From contig JARHVA010000021.1 in NCBI GenBank assembly GCA_037957365.1, positions 4,794,001-4,858,000 on the forward strand: a stretch of 64,000 nt of DNA. The letters are read 5' to 3'. Under the pieces are notes generated by a model, which saw only the letters and a list, made by a program, of their open reading frames with translations, was not told the DNA's origin and did no database searches. A program made the position numbers and the translations under genes. Source of the stretch: Torreya grandis (Eukaryota; Streptophyta; Pinopsida; Cupressales; Taxaceae). Positions 1 through 11,489 of this stretch are shown here, one piece after another (position 1 is the first letter of the stretch; every line of letters begins with the position of its first letter).

Positions 1-567
1 CAAGAGCCTCCAACATCACTCCTTCAACCGCTTCATCATGCCTCATAGACATGTTACCCAACCTTCTTCCATTGCTTGCATTTTCCTCATATCTTCCATT
101 CATATGATGGACTTTCAAAGGTCCATTCATGCTGCCCCAAGCATGGCTGTAGCATTGCATATTCTTCCTCAGAATCAGACTTGTAGTGGCTAGAAACCAA
201 TTTGTACTAGCTGTACATGTCTCAACCTTGACAGTAGGCTGGAAATTCTTCCACCATGTAACTGAAAATACTTCAACAACAGCGACAAATTGAAAATAAC
301 TCAACTTTATGCTTGGAACCATTGGTATGATTGCCAACAAAATGTTGGGCAAGCTAGAAATGTGGATAACAGCGGGTCTACAATCTAGAATGGTGAAGCC
401 ATTTTGTAGACTCTTATCCTCCTTGACTTCTCCTTCACACATCCAAGGGTGGCAAATCTGTATGTAGCTTAACTCCAATAAAACCATGCTATGTTGAATC
501 ATAGGACCTTGAACAATAATCAAATAACATCTATTGTGCTTACCACCTTCCCACATCCAATATCTCA

Positions 568-1268
568 CTACTCCACAATGGTGACTTTCTCCATAGCCTT
601 GTCTTCAAGTGTACGACTTGGTTCCAAGGAGTGATCATCCTTGTAGCTCAAATGATAACCTAGATCCCACTCTTTTATGCATACACCATTTGGAACTTGT
701 ATGAAAGGATCTATGTGCCCATTGCTACTCAACGTGTTATTCATCTTATCACCATTTTTAACATGTTGCCCATGATGGCAAGCTTCGTGCAATGACATTG
801 TAAGAAACAATAAATCTGAAATATGACTTTCCTTTTCATACATTGGGTTGTAATCAAATTGCTTACCTCCTTTTTTCTGATTTAGAAGTAGGAGCTTTTT
901 AGATTTGCCTTGACACAACCATCTTTGTAATTCGAAATTTCAGAATTCGTGGCATCAACTGAAACATTCTCCTTACTTCCATGCTCATCACTATAGTTAC
1001 TCTGAAAATCAATCTTATACGATAATGACTCAAACTTTGCAATGATTGGAAGATTGATAGGTGCTTCTAGGGCCGAAACATCCTCAATTTTGGATACTCG
1101 GCATTCAACATGCAATGTTTCTTGGGCCGGAACAACTTCAATCTTGGGCACTTGGCATTCAACATGCAATACATGTTCTTTCTTTACATGTCCCCCCACA
1201 ACATTATTCTGAAAATCAATCAATGGCTTCTCCTTTGGAAGTTCGAAGGATAGTGCATGTTCCTCCAT
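568..1268 (-). pseudogene. Unrecognised retroelement ORF of element C, homologous to that of element D
   Basis: Two overlapping frames (1268-882 and 918-568) suggest one ancestral ORF broken by a frameshift near 900. I do not recognise a known domain. Three blocks align by eye with the element D ORF at 29182-30366: LIDFQNN with LVDFQNS, YKDGCVKA with HKDGRVSA, and a Cys/His block with the shared order T-M..C..H..H..D-K..T..G-H..D-P..C..W-D. Within the first frame an 18-residue unit (LHVEC...) occurs twice, from a 54-bp tandem repeat near 1063-1170. The Cys/His spacing could bind metal, but that is speculation. Confidence 0.5.
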
Positions 1269-1379
1269 CTTGAGCTCTTTGCATTCAACAAGTAAAACCT
1301 TTTTGTTTCAATCTCTTCACTATTTTGCCTTTGTTCTTGTTTTTTGGTTTCTTTCTCTTTCCTCATCACAAAGGAAGAA

Positions 1380-1937
1380 TTATTTTTCTCTTGGGTTGGA
1401 ACATTTTTTTCCACTTTCCTTTTGTACGGTTGATGCCTCCATGGGGTGTTCCCTCTCCATTACTTGCAGCCTTGATTTTTCTTCATTCTTCACCATTACA
1501 ATTTGAAAATTCTTATACTCATCCTTTCTCCAAGCATGTTGCAAATCTCCTTGTATAGCTCGTGGTTTAGACCTTGGCCTAATTCCAACTTGATCTTTCT
1601 TCAATCCCATGAAGTTTGTAAGTGACAGTTCTTCCCAAATCTCAACTATAAGAGCTCTATATTCAGCGTAGCTGGCAGCATTGTCATCAACTATGGAGGG
1701 CTTTGTTTCCCTCACTGGAATGGTTTCTTCTCTTGGAAGAAAAGTAGGCCAGAATGACTTAGATGAAGAATCACTCGTGGTCCTTGGTGGCTGAATATTA
1801 TTCTTTGCCCTTAAAGAGCTTCCTTCACCATTCAGATTTTGCATGGTGTGGATCAGTCATGCCATCATATTAGCCAATCTCTCTTGCCCTTGGGTATACT
1901 TCTCAAACCTAGCGTCATCAAAAAATACGTCTGCCAT
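1380..1937 (-). pseudogene. gag-like N-terminal region of element C
   Basis: The first ATG lies at 1935-1937, about 40 bp downstream of the primer site. After 26 codons there is an in-frame TGA (1857-1859); the frame then stays open to 1380. The N-terminus has FEKYTQGQERLANMM, matching FEKFTQTQERLAKMM at the gag start of element F. Later blocks such as KPRAIQGDLQHA match KPRNNQGDFQYA of F. The capsid (retrotransposon gag) domain and the zinc knuckle are absent. It is a degenerate gag leader and unlikely to make a full product because of the stop codon. Confidence 0.65.
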
Positions 1938-1975
1938 TTTATCTTCTTTTAAATCACAAGTTGGCAACATCCAAT

Positions 1976-1987
1976 GCTCTGATACCA
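1976..1987 (-). other. Primer binding site of element C (tRNA-iMet type)
   Basis: The minus strand reads TGGTATCAGAGC, the standard initiator-methionine tRNA primer site of plant LTR elements, one base inside the LTR. Confidence 0.8.
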
Positions 1988-1988
1988 A

Positions 1989-2938
1989 TGTAATGTCCAT
2001 TTTAGCGCAGATTTATACATTTCTGGAATTTCACTGAAACTCTAACATGAAAGTACATAATTCTCAAAATGATCCATAAAACATGATAAGAAAAATATAA
2101 TCCACATAGAAACCTTTCGAAAAATAAAGAAATTCAATTTATTTCATGGTATAAACCTTACATCACCAAATCTGATTTTTCCAAATAAATTCAAGGCTTG
2201 TCAATTCAATAATTTACAGCTCATTATACAAATGCAAATTCAACAATTATCAACCAATCGGACGAAGCCAAAGTGGAACAACCTTTGAATCTTCCCTCCT
2301 AGGGTGATGCTAGCCCTCCCAAGGCTGGTAAAGCATGTGAATGACTCCTCTAGGCAAGTCGCCCACCCCCAATTGCCTCCTAGTTGCTACGTCCACCTCC
2401 AATTGATGCCCAAGCTGCTGCGCCAACCTCAAATGGATGCCCTAGTTGCTGCATCAACCTCAAATAGATGCCCTAGCTGCCACACCATGCATAAATCACT
2501 CTTGTGCCTTATCCAACAATCCTTCACACCCAATGTGACCCCTGAATGAAGCCACCATGCAAAAGTTGAGGGATTCCATCCCTATAATCTGATTACCGAA
2601 GAGGGTTTAAGTCCTCGATGGTTGAAAGTAGAAGCAAACTGCTCAACTTATAAAATATCAAAAAATAGATGAATGATAGATACTCCAAATGAACCCCTCC
2701 ATTTTCTATTATACCTTTTCCGATTCAACTCCAAACTTACTTTATTTTAACAATAAAACATAAGTTGTCGACATTTACTTTTGGCCAACTTAGTCGCATT
2801 AGTATTTTTAATTTAAGTATTTAAGAATATTTTTTATTTTAATAATATTATTATTAAAATGCCCAAAAGATTAGAAATGATCAGGCCCAACTTAAATAAT
2901 ATTATCAATTATTTTAATCTAGAAAAGGGGACAATACA
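1989..2938 (-). repeat. 5' LTR of element C
   Basis: This 950-bp segment starts TG and ends CA on either strand. It adjoins the primer site with one spacer base. Read on the minus strand it begins TGTATTGTCCCC and ends GGACATTACA, close to the TGTNATGTCC start and GACATTACA end of the other LTRs in the window. No second copy is present. Confidence 0.7.
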
Positions 2939-4830
2939 TTATACTTCAGGCCCATGTGGGGCAATTTGTATATGACATGCAAGGTTTCACAATGACATCT
3001 TAGTATGTTAAACATCAGTGATTTTGTTTCCTATCTTATATATGATGCATGCAATCCTTTCTTTTGAGATATGTGCTTCATGGGTTGCCCACATCTCGGA
3101 AGGGGGGCAAAGATTATCCATTCCTATGAGCTACACTTAAGTCCAAGGACATTCCCACACCATTTGTTCCTCCATGAGAGGACAATGACAAATTGGCGTT
3201 CGAGATGCACAAATCAAATGACATTTCATCCAATGATGGGATACCTCCAAGAACATTTGAACCCTACCCTCTTTTATTTACATCAAATTTACTAAGAGTA
3301 GACCTTTTATCGCTAAAATTTCTACTCATAATGCATGCACGATTCAATACAGGTGACAAGACTTGGATTTCTACAAGGGCATTCGTACATGCTCCAACCA
3401 CACTAGGTGCATCATTTCCAATTTATATTTTTCAGATTTCATCAAGGTATATTTATAAACACTTATATGTGCATATGTTATTCTCTTATGACCCACAAGA
3501 CACCCACACCAAAATTTGAGGAGCACAAGATTTTGTTTTAAGAAGCAGGAGTGTGGATGTTTGTTCCAAGATCTTCATAGCCCTTCATGGTGGCAATCAG
3601 GGGATCTCTCTTTCAATTCATTCCTAATTGACTTTGAGAACTCTTACAAATTTTGATGATTGGGGCATGTTCTATGAACCCTATGGTTAAGCTTGTTTAT
3701 TTTACTTTGATATGTATGCACGCACACACATCAAAGTGGCTAGACTCCTAATATTAGTTCGGGGGTAGTTTTCAATGTCAATTTGCATTGTTCTAAGGTA
3801 CTTGTGTGTTTGTTGATTATCAGTTCATGTTAGGCTCTTATTGGCACATTTTTTACCATGTTCTAGCTCTATTTTGCCCTGATTTTCAAAATTCCCTATC
3901 TCTCTCTTCCTTCTCTTTGCTCCCTGCCTATTTTTTGTTGTTATGGGCCTACTGCTTAAAACCGTACACTAAATATTTTGTCACTGGGACTATATAGTCT
4001 ACGGTTCGATGTGAGCCCTTGTGACCTTTGTTTTGGTTTCCGCATGCCTTATGTTCCTCATTTGTTAGCTTTTACTAACTATTGTGTGTCAGCTAATGTG
4101 CCAATTTGGTCCTGATTTGAATTTGATAAGTCTATAAATGCACATGTTCATTAGAACATATAAGATACATGAATGACACGAAATGAAATGATAAAATTCG
4201 AGACGCAAAAGGAAAGCAAGAGTCAAGAACATATTGAAGACATCTATTAAAACAGAATTTTAACATTAACGGCATAATTTGAGTCAATATTTCAAGTCTT
4301 TATTGCATCACACCACTTGTTAATGCTTGCATTCATGAATTGCTTTTTGAATGCATCGAGTGTTGTTTTTATTTTTTTCTCCAAATTAGGGCCCTAATAA
4401 TAATGGAGGCATAACACATGTCCCTCCTTGATTCCCCCTTTTTTATTGGTTTGCAATGAGTTGTTAAGGTTGTAGAGGAGATCACATTCCCAAAGATTTG
4501 TGCAGAATTCAGGAAAAGTGAGTGAGGTTTTTGGAGCCCCAAAGTAGGTTAATAGTCTTCACAAAATCGAATTTTGAAAATTCACAATTGGAAAAAATTG
4601 TAGCTTTTGAACCCATAATTGTTTCCACACTGCCAGGAGTGTGCACTTCGGAAAACTTTCTTTGTTCGCCTTCTCGACCTATTTTATGTAGTTTGTTTCT
4701 GTTAATGGTACCCAGTTTTGCGACAATTCGTATATTCTTATAGAACCCTAGCATTGCATTTATTACCTGTTCTAGAATATTCCTTATTGAATATAGATCT
4801 GATTTTGCTGATTTATTGCATTAAATCAGG
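2939..4830. other. Unassigned spacer between elements C and A
   Basis: The stretch is AT-rich. Only short frames occur, without domain motifs or paired splice signals. I see no gene and no recognisable mobile element here. Confidence 0.5.
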
Positions 4831-4835
4831 TTAGA

Positions 4836-5961
4836 TGTAATGTCCCCATTTTTTTTGCGAGCATCAGAGTTCGGTGGATTTAGCCTATTTTTAGCCCTCG
4901 TAGGCTAATATGCATGGTTAGAGGGTCTCTTGATGGAGCTTGGCTCAGTTTCAGATTTGTCAGTACTTGATCAGTTGGCTTTCGTTCGGGCTCGTTCGGA
5001 CACTTCTAGCTTGAGTTGCTATTTTTAGCAGTATTCAGCACTCAGTGTGGAACCCCTGCTATTTTTAGCAGTATGGATTGATAGCGTTCAGAATCACTTC
5101 CTCAGTCGACAGCTTCAAAGGGCTCGTGCATCAGATGAATAATGAGAGAGATATTAATATTTAATTGAATTAATTAAATATTAATTAATTGGAGTTTATA
5201 ATATAAAGTTATAATATTTTATTATAACTTAAGTGATTTTTGCTGAAGGGGTCGCCATCATTGAAGGGGCCACTTTTAATTATATTTTTATAATTAAAAG
5301 TGCTTTCGAAAACTATTGAAAAATTAAAAAAAAAGAAAAGTTCGAATTTATTTAAATGAAACCTAATTGAGAAAATTCGAACTCTTGAGGATATAAGGGT
5401 TTCATTGGGTTTTGAGCTTATTATGTTATGAAATTGATTTTTGATCAAGTCTTCTTCCGGAGAACGAAGCCTAGGGTTTCAATTGTCTACAGGCATTGAA
5501 GAACGAGCCATCTTCAGTGTTGCAGTTCAGACGCTGTGAAATATCAGCTGATCTATTGCATTCAGAGGGATATCTTCATTCAGAAGCTATCACAGAACGT
5601 TCACAGAGTTTTCAGCTTCAGAGTTTTCATTTGGGTTTCAGCCAAAAAGAGTTCTTCATTTCCAGGCACCTATTTTCCCAGATCTGGACACTCCTTTCAA
5701 GGGTTTTACAATTTGCTGCAATAATCAGGTTTTCATCAAAATACCATTGCCTTTTTGGTTGCATGTTATCGAATCTTATTTGTAATCATTCCAGAAGATT
5801 AATAAATAGACTGGCATCAGCATTTTCAATAGATTCTATCATTTCCGGTGTTGCATTATTTTATATAAATTTATTCAGCATTTTCTTTCAAAAACGCAAA
5901 AACAAGAAAAAACAATCAAAGCAGTAAGTTTTCAGAATCAGAGGAAACAAGGGTTTCTACA
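4836..5961 (+). repeat. 5' LTR of element A
   Basis: The LTR begins TGTAATGTCCCC, ends TTTCTACA and is followed by the primer site. It is nearly identical to 10358-11484. Frames inside it, such as 5496-5927, are LTR sequence and not genes. It should contain the element's promoter and polyadenylation signal, but I cannot place them with confidence. Confidence 0.92.
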
Positions 5962-5962
5962 G

Positions 5963-5975
5963 TGGTATCACAGCG
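5963..5975 (+). other. Primer binding site of element A
   Basis: TGGTATCACAGCG matches the iMet-tRNA site TGGTATCAGAGC with one mismatch, one base after the LTR. Confidence 0.8.
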
Positions 5976-7986
5976 GTTTCCTGCCATCCTGTGTGGGAAA
6001 TTATTTTTTTGAGCAAAAGAAAATTTTCAAAAGGTAGGGTTTTGAGAATTCGAATTGGAAGATATTAAGTGTGTGGCATATGTGAATATTATTATATTCT
6101 GAAGAAGCATCTCCAGAAATTCGTAAAAAGAATATAAAATTAAAATCTAGTTCGATTTTGATCTAGACATTGCTTGGAGATTATCAGTGATCTTGAAGAG
6201 CCGATAATTTTATTCTGAAGAATAATAAAATACGCCAAAGACGCCCAGGCATGGGAGCTATTTGATAAATCGTCAGAGGGAATTCGCACCAGCTTGGGCT
6301 TCGCATAAGACAAGCCGCTAATGACAAAGTGATGAAAGCTTGAGACGGAAAGGACAAGTGACGGAAATAAATTGCGTGCGCCAGGAGTAATATTCATTAA
6401 GAAAAAAATAAATAAATATTAAGACTATCAGGAGAATGTATCTGAAGACTATCGGGTTTTAATAAAATACAGAGATCGACGCATATAACGAATCACATTT
6501 CGGTCGGAGCATTCAACAGTGGAAGCAAGAAACAAATCGAAGTGTCTTTTGAGGCAGCCATCTCATGCCAAGGTATCCCGCTAGTTGAAAGAGTCGAATT
6601 TGTCTAAAGCGTCTGCAAGAGAAGCAATCGCGGGATGCATTCTGAAGGCTCAATGATCTTTTTGGAGGTATAGGGAGGAGCCAATAATGTGCTTTGTGGA
6701 ATCGTGGTATTTCAAAAGCTAGCCGCCATCATTTTGAAACCGGAATAAAGACATCAATTAGTCGTGCATACTCAGGAAGGCCGTTAGACAGGCAAAACAG
6801 CACATTAAGTTTGGCGACTAAGACAAACAAATAAATTCAAATGGTGATAAATCGAGACTTTTGTCTTGTGTCGCGATTTCTCAAGGAGGCATTCATTTTG
6901 TCTTGGAAAGCAACATATTGTTAAATTGATTGACCTGTCGAGAGTTGTCTAAGAGTCTGCTTTGTCCGAAATTTATTTTGGAGGGAGTCGCGGCTATTAA
7001 TTGGTAGTTTATTGGGTGGAAGTTAGCAGTGGGAAAAGACGTGATTACTGGAGCTGCCGCTTCAAGACAAATCTGGGGAGCTGCTCAATAAGATAAACAA
7101 AGTGTCAGGCCGATTTGGCAAATAAGGCCAAATTTAATAATAAAGAGTATTTAAATATTCAGAAAAGGATGCAAATGAAGACAAAATACAGATAATTGCA
7201 TGTGAATGCCGTTCTATGAAATATGGAAATCGGGTGCTGTTGAGATCCTTCACACAACAAGCAAGGTGTATTGGCGCTACCTGGAGGAGACAATTCTTCA
7301 AAGTTTCAGATTCTTTATTCTGGATTTACATCTGTTGTTTCATTTTTTCATGGGAATTGAGACATTACTGGTGACTCAGCACTCCATATTTGCAATCTAC
7401 GTGTAGCTGGGCTATATCAGGTTCATTGATATAATTTCCATTGAGTCTTCAGGAAGCTGTATTAGAATTTGCATTTTATTATTTGCTGGATGAGTCACTG
7501 TCAGTATGACAGCAATTCTGTATTCATAATCAGTATGGCTGAAGTTGACATTGTACTGAACTTACGAGAATTGGAATGGTAGTATTGTAAATCTTGGTGA
7601 ATTGTAACCACTTTGAAAGTCTTGCAGCATTACTGAGTTTTGGGGATTGGCAAAGGTTTGACATAATCCCTGTCTATTGAACTGATTAATTGCATAAGTT
7701 TAAAGTCATTTGTTAGTTGGGGACTGTAGTAACGCATTGTTATGCATCATAATTGCAATTACTGTCCATTGACAAGTTTAGAAGTCCTGCATGCATGGTT
7801 ACATCATTTAAATCAAGGAGAACACATCAGAAAACACTAAACTTGCTGATAGCAGGTCAAACGCAAACTGTTTGACAAAACTCCAGGGCAGCAAACTGAT
7901 AAAAGTTACGTCATAACCAGTAAGGAACAGTACAATGAAGGCCTGAAATCAAGTCAGTTGATTGGGTTTTCAGTTTGGCAGCGAAA
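5976..7986 (+). other. Two-kilobase non-coding leader of element A
   Basis: Between primer site and first long ORF there are about 2 kb without a supported reading frame. A gag gene normally starts soon after the primer site, so most of gag has been lost or replaced here. The stretch may hold packaging and dimerisation signals, which cannot be shown from sequence alone. Confidence 0.6.
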
Positions 7987-9900
7987 ATGGGCGTCATGAA
8001 AACATTGTCCAGAAATAAACAGGTATTCAAAGAACTTGAACAATCCCAATACAAGCTCAATCGCGAGTTGTTGCGTGTAGAACGGGCGCTTTCAGAGCTT
8101 GGACGGTCTAAAGGATCCAATTCACTTCCTATCATCAAAGGTCCGACATCGCAAAACAAAATGAAGTTGTGTTCCTATTGCGGAAAGCCGTACGACTTAA
8201 ACCATGATTGCCCTTTGAGACCTAAGGGCAAAGCGCATAGAATAATGTGGGCTCCCTATGAGGATTCAGAACCTAAAAAAACCAACCAGCAAAGTAGTCG
8301 TGAAGAATCTAAATCTAAACAGGATGTCTTTTCAAGTGAGGTGTCAAGAAGCCTCTACAATGAGTTTTCAGCAGTTGGTGACCAGTATATAACTGATCCT
8401 AGGGAAGCTACACCTAACAGTCCTGATTTTCATGACAGCGATGATGAAACTTTGCATGAGTATGAGACAGCAGTGTTTTCACATGTGCAAAATGATCCTA
8501 TTGAATTGTCACATGAAAGTACTCCGGAATTGGGTACTAATGATGCATTGTATGTAGAGGATTCATGTCAAGGTGAATCTGATTTTTCAGATCAGACCTT
8601 TGAAAACAAGCTAGAAGGTTCATATGTTGATATGGAATCCCAAGATCATGCTTTGGATGGGCATGCAGTTACTTTGGGAGTAGAAGTGTGTGAAGATACT
8701 GTCATACCAGCAACTTCTACCTTATCAATTGAGCCACCCTTTGAGGTACATAGCAGCAGTACCTTAGATGTTGAGGTGTGCATGGATGAAAGCGCACATG
8801 ATGCTGCTTATCATGAAGAGAGTGAGGACGAATCAGCCTCATATCATAGTGCATATTGTGAACCGGGAAACTTGTATGGAGGTCATAAGCTACAAAGTTC
8901 TCACCATTTGGTTGGGCAACTAAAAGTGAATGACAATATGATTGCCACAACCATTGAGCATTTTGATGTTGCTCATCAGATGTTAGCTACCTATGGTTGG
9001 AGTACTCCTTTGACAGATGAGCACGGTGATAGTGGTTTTTCCCTTGCAAAGATACATGCACTTCGAGAAGCAATTGGAATGATGAAACAAAATTACCTAA
9101 AACTACTTGCAGACAGGGATTTTTTTCTCGAGTGGGATTGCATTTGTTATGATGCATTGCAGAGGAAGGAGGAGCAGGTTGATGAGCTCACTCATGAGCT
9201 TGAGGTGACTATGGACTCGTTGGGGAGTGCTCAGTTGGCCCTTCGAGAGTCACAGTCACGGTTGGAGGAGTTGACCGTGGAGTTGAGTTTGGCACAGTCT
9301 CCACCAGTTGCAGATACAGTACAGTTATATACAGAGGCAGTTGAGGAGGATCTTATATCCACGAGTTGTAGTGAGGATGGGGTTACATCTATCGCAGATA
9401 TTGGTGCAGTCAATTCAGATGGGATGAGTGTTTTGGTTGAGAGCTCTTGTGATGAGATCGCTGATTTTTCCGAGAGTTGTGTGACAGATCACGTCACTAC
9501 TTCATCGTCGTCAAAGGAGATATGTGGGACATCATCCAGTATGGAGATTTGTACTTATGCTAATTTGTTTCCCCAAGACTATGATGGACAGCCATTGACA
9601 AGGGTGGGAGCATTTTATCTTGATTGCATCATGAGGAGTGTTTATCACTTCTCCTTTGGTCCACACACGGAGGATTCGATGATGCATCGGTGTGGATCGG
9701 CCCCGAAGTTATACCATCCGTTGTGGGATGGGTATTCACCATCTTCAGAAGATGGGATTAGCGGTTGCAAGCGTCCGACTCAGCTGTTTGCGGGGGACCA
9801 CTTGCAGGAACAGCTATCAGTTTTACATCATGCCGATATGTATCCAACTGGGTTTGCTACTTCTATGTCACAAGGTTTTCTTATGGGTACATGGTTATAG
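7987..9900 (+). CDS. Element A ORF: zinc-knuckle and coiled-coil protein, no polymerase
   Basis: The frame opens at a TTG at 7975, but the first ATG is at 7987, giving 637 residues. Counting from 7975, a short Leu/Glu-rich helix (about residues 18-47) is followed by a knuckle C66-X2-C69-X7-H77-X-C79. This is the CX2CX7HXC spacing of plant Ty3/gypsy gag, also present in element F as CFSCKDPWTPGHRC. Residues 90-330 are acidic and low in complexity. About residues 363-440 form a predicted coiled coil with regular LTHELEV and LEELTVEL heptads. The rest is Ser-rich. There is no capsid domain, protease or reverse transcriptase. The intact frame suggests recent function or youth. It could be a residual gag fused to a sequence of unknown origin; I do not recognise the middle and C-terminal parts. 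Confidence 0.7.
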   Translation: MGVMKTLSRNKQVFKELEQSQYKLNRELLRVERALSELGRSKGSNSLPIIKGPTSQNKMKLCSYCGKPYDLNHDCPLRPKGKAHRIMWAPYEDSEPKKTNQQSSREESKSKQDVFSSEVSRSLYNEFSAVGDQYITDPREATPNSPDFHDSDDETLHEYETAVFSHVQNDPIELSHESTPELGTNDALYVEDSCQGESDFSDQTFENKLEGSYVDMESQDHALDGHAVTLGVEVCEDTVIPATSTLSIEPPFEVHSSSTLDVEVCMDESAHDAAYHEESEDESASYHSAYCEPGNLYGGHKLQSSHHLVGQLKVNDNMIATTIEHFDVAHQMLATYGWSTPLTDEHGDSGFSLAKIHALREAIGMMKQNYLKLLADRDFFLEWDCICYDALQRKEEQVDELTHELEVTMDSLGSAQLALRESQSRLEELTVELSLAQSPPVADTVQLYTEAVEEDLISTSCSEDGVTSIADIGAVNSDGMSVLVESSCDEIADFSESCVTDHVTTSSSSKEICGTSSSMEICTYANLFPQDYDGQPLTRVGAFYLDCIMRSVYHFSFGPHTEDSMMHRCGSAPKLYHPLWDGYSPSSEDGISGCKRPTQLFAGDHLQEQLSVLHHADMYPTGFATSMSQGFLMGTWL

Positions 9901-10357
9901 GATGACTACGGTGTCAGTTGGCATGATGGCTTGGTCAGTTATCACATTCATGAGGGTTTAGCAAAGAATAGGGAGAGATTCAATGTAGCAGATGCTTCTA
10001 GAAGTTCTTTTCTCCGCATGACAGATGGATGTGAATTCAGATTGTATTGGGATCCAGGTGGTGACAGTTTTGGCACTGAGTATTGGATGGGTCCCATTGT
10101 GTTACTTCACCACTCACAACATGGTGAAGTTGGAGGCAGTAGAGTGCAGTGGCAGCCTGGGGATGACAGACACAACAGACTTTCACTATGGGTTTGGGAT
10201 CAAGGGATAGCTTGCGCAGTTGTGTTTTTGTTGATGCTACAGGGGACAGTTAGTGATGTGTGGGACACTTCACAGTTCTTATTTTGGGCCTTCCGAGGAG
10301 TTGGGTTTCTTTGCAGTAGAGATTGCTTGAGGACAAGCAATTTCAGGGAGGGCGGAC
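9901..10357 (+). pseudogene. 3' tail of element A with pol C-terminal remnant
   Basis: A frame at 9931-10362 is open but unrecognised; it contains a WDPGGD block. In another frame 10323-10372 encodes LLEDKQFQGGRTVMSP. This matches the end of pol in element F (LFEDKQFQEGRIVMSS) and runs across the polypurine tract into the LTR. The tail is therefore a relic of an F-type pol 3' end after deletion of everything upstream. Confidence 0.6.
10344..10357 (+). other. Polypurine tract of element A
   Basis: The G-rich run cagggagggcggac lies directly before the 3' LTR, where plus-strand DNA synthesis is primed. Confidence 0.75.
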
Positions 10358-11484
10358 TGTAATGTCCCCATTTTTTTTGCGAGCATCAGAGTTCGGTGGA
10401 TTTAGCCTATTTTTAGCCCTCGTAGGCTAATATGCATGGTTAGAGGGTCTCTTGATGGAGCTTGGCTCAGTTTCAGATTTGTCAGTACTTGATCAGTTGG
10501 CTTTCGTTCGGGCTCATACAGACACTTCTAGCCTGAGTTGCTATTTTTAGCAGTATTCAGCACTCAGTGTGGAACCCCTGCTATTTTTAGCAGTATGGAT
10601 TGATAGCGTTCAGAATCACTTCCTCAGTCGACAGCTTCAGACGGCTCGTGCATCAGATGAATAATGAGAGAGATATTAATATTTAATTGAATTAATTAAA
10701 TATTAATTAATTGGAGTTTATAATATAAAGTTATAATATTTTATTATAACTTAAGTGATTTTCGCTGAAGGCGTCGCCATCATTGAAGGGGCCACTTTTA
10801 ATTATATTTTTATAATTAAAAGTGCTTTCGAAAACTATTGAAAAATTAAAAAAAAAGAAAAGTTTGAATTTATTTAAATGAAACCTAATTGAGAAAATTC
10901 GAACTCTTGAGGATATAAGGGTTTCATTGGGTTTTGAGCTTATTATGTTATGAAATTGATTTTTTATCAAGTCTTCTTCCGAAGAACGAAGCCTAGGGTT
11001 TCAGTTGTCTACAGGCATTGGAGAACGAGCCATCTTCAGTGTTGCAGTTCAGACGCTGTGAAATATCAGCTGATCTATTGCATTCAGAGGGATATCTTCA
11101 TTCAAAAGCTATCACAGAACGTTCACAGAGTTTTCAGCTTCAGAGTTTTCATTTGGGTTTCAGCGAGAAAGAGTTCTTCATTCCCAGGCGCCTTTTTTCC
11201 CAGATCTGGACACTCCTTTCAAGGGTTTTACAATTTGCTGCAATAATCAGGTTTTCATCAAAATACCGTTGCCTTTTTGGTTGCATGTTATCGAATCTTA
11301 TTTGTAATCATTCCAGAAGATTAATAAATAGATTGGCATCAGCATTTTCAATAGATTCTATCATTTCCGGTGTTGCATTATTTTATATAAATTTATTCAG
11401 CATTTTCTTTCAAAAACGCAGAAACAAGAAAAAAACAATCAAAGCAGTAAGTTTTCAGAATCAGAGGAAACAAGGGTTTCTACA
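10358..11484 (+). repeat. 3' LTR of element A
   Basis: Near-identical copy of 4836-5961, followed by the target duplication ttaga at 11485-11489. Confidence 0.92.
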
Positions 11485-11489
11485 TTAGA

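Larger units (their letters stand above)
1..2938 (-). mobile_element. LTR element C, non-autonomous Ty3/gypsy-related, truncated by window edge
   Basis: The element reads leftward. It has a 5' LTR at 1989-2938, a tRNA-iMet-type primer site at 1976-1987, a gag-like frame below 1937 and an unrecognised frame at 568-1268. The other LTR lies outside the window, so no target duplication can be checked; the five bases after the LTR are ttata. No protease, reverse transcriptase or integrase is visible in this part. Bases 1-567 hold no convincing frame and are probably internal element sequence. The gag N-terminus resembles that of element F, and the second frame resembles element D. Confidence 0.75.
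4836..11484 (+). mobile_element. Complete non-autonomous LTR retrotransposon A
   Basis: Two LTRs of 1126 and 1127 bp flank a 4.4-kb interior. The 5-bp target duplication ttaga is present at 4831-4835 and 11485-11489, so both ends are exact. Primer site and polypurine tract sit at the expected places. The LTRs differ by roughly two dozen bases by eye, so the insertion is fairly recent relative to D, E and F. The interior codes one long ORF (7987-9900) and a tail; no reverse transcriptase, RNase H or integrase is present. It must therefore depend on a partner. A remnant of pol C-terminal code next to the 3' LTR places it with the chromovirus-related elements of this window. Confidence 0.92.

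Noticed and set aside
5496..5927. 143-codon plus-strand ORF, repeated at 11018-11488
   Set aside because: Lies wholly inside the LTRs of element A and recurs because the LTR is duplicated; no protein features.
5963..5975. tRNA-like strings at the primer sites (TGGTATCAGAGC)
   Set aside because: These are 12-13-base primer binding sites, not tRNA genes; no cloverleaf is present.
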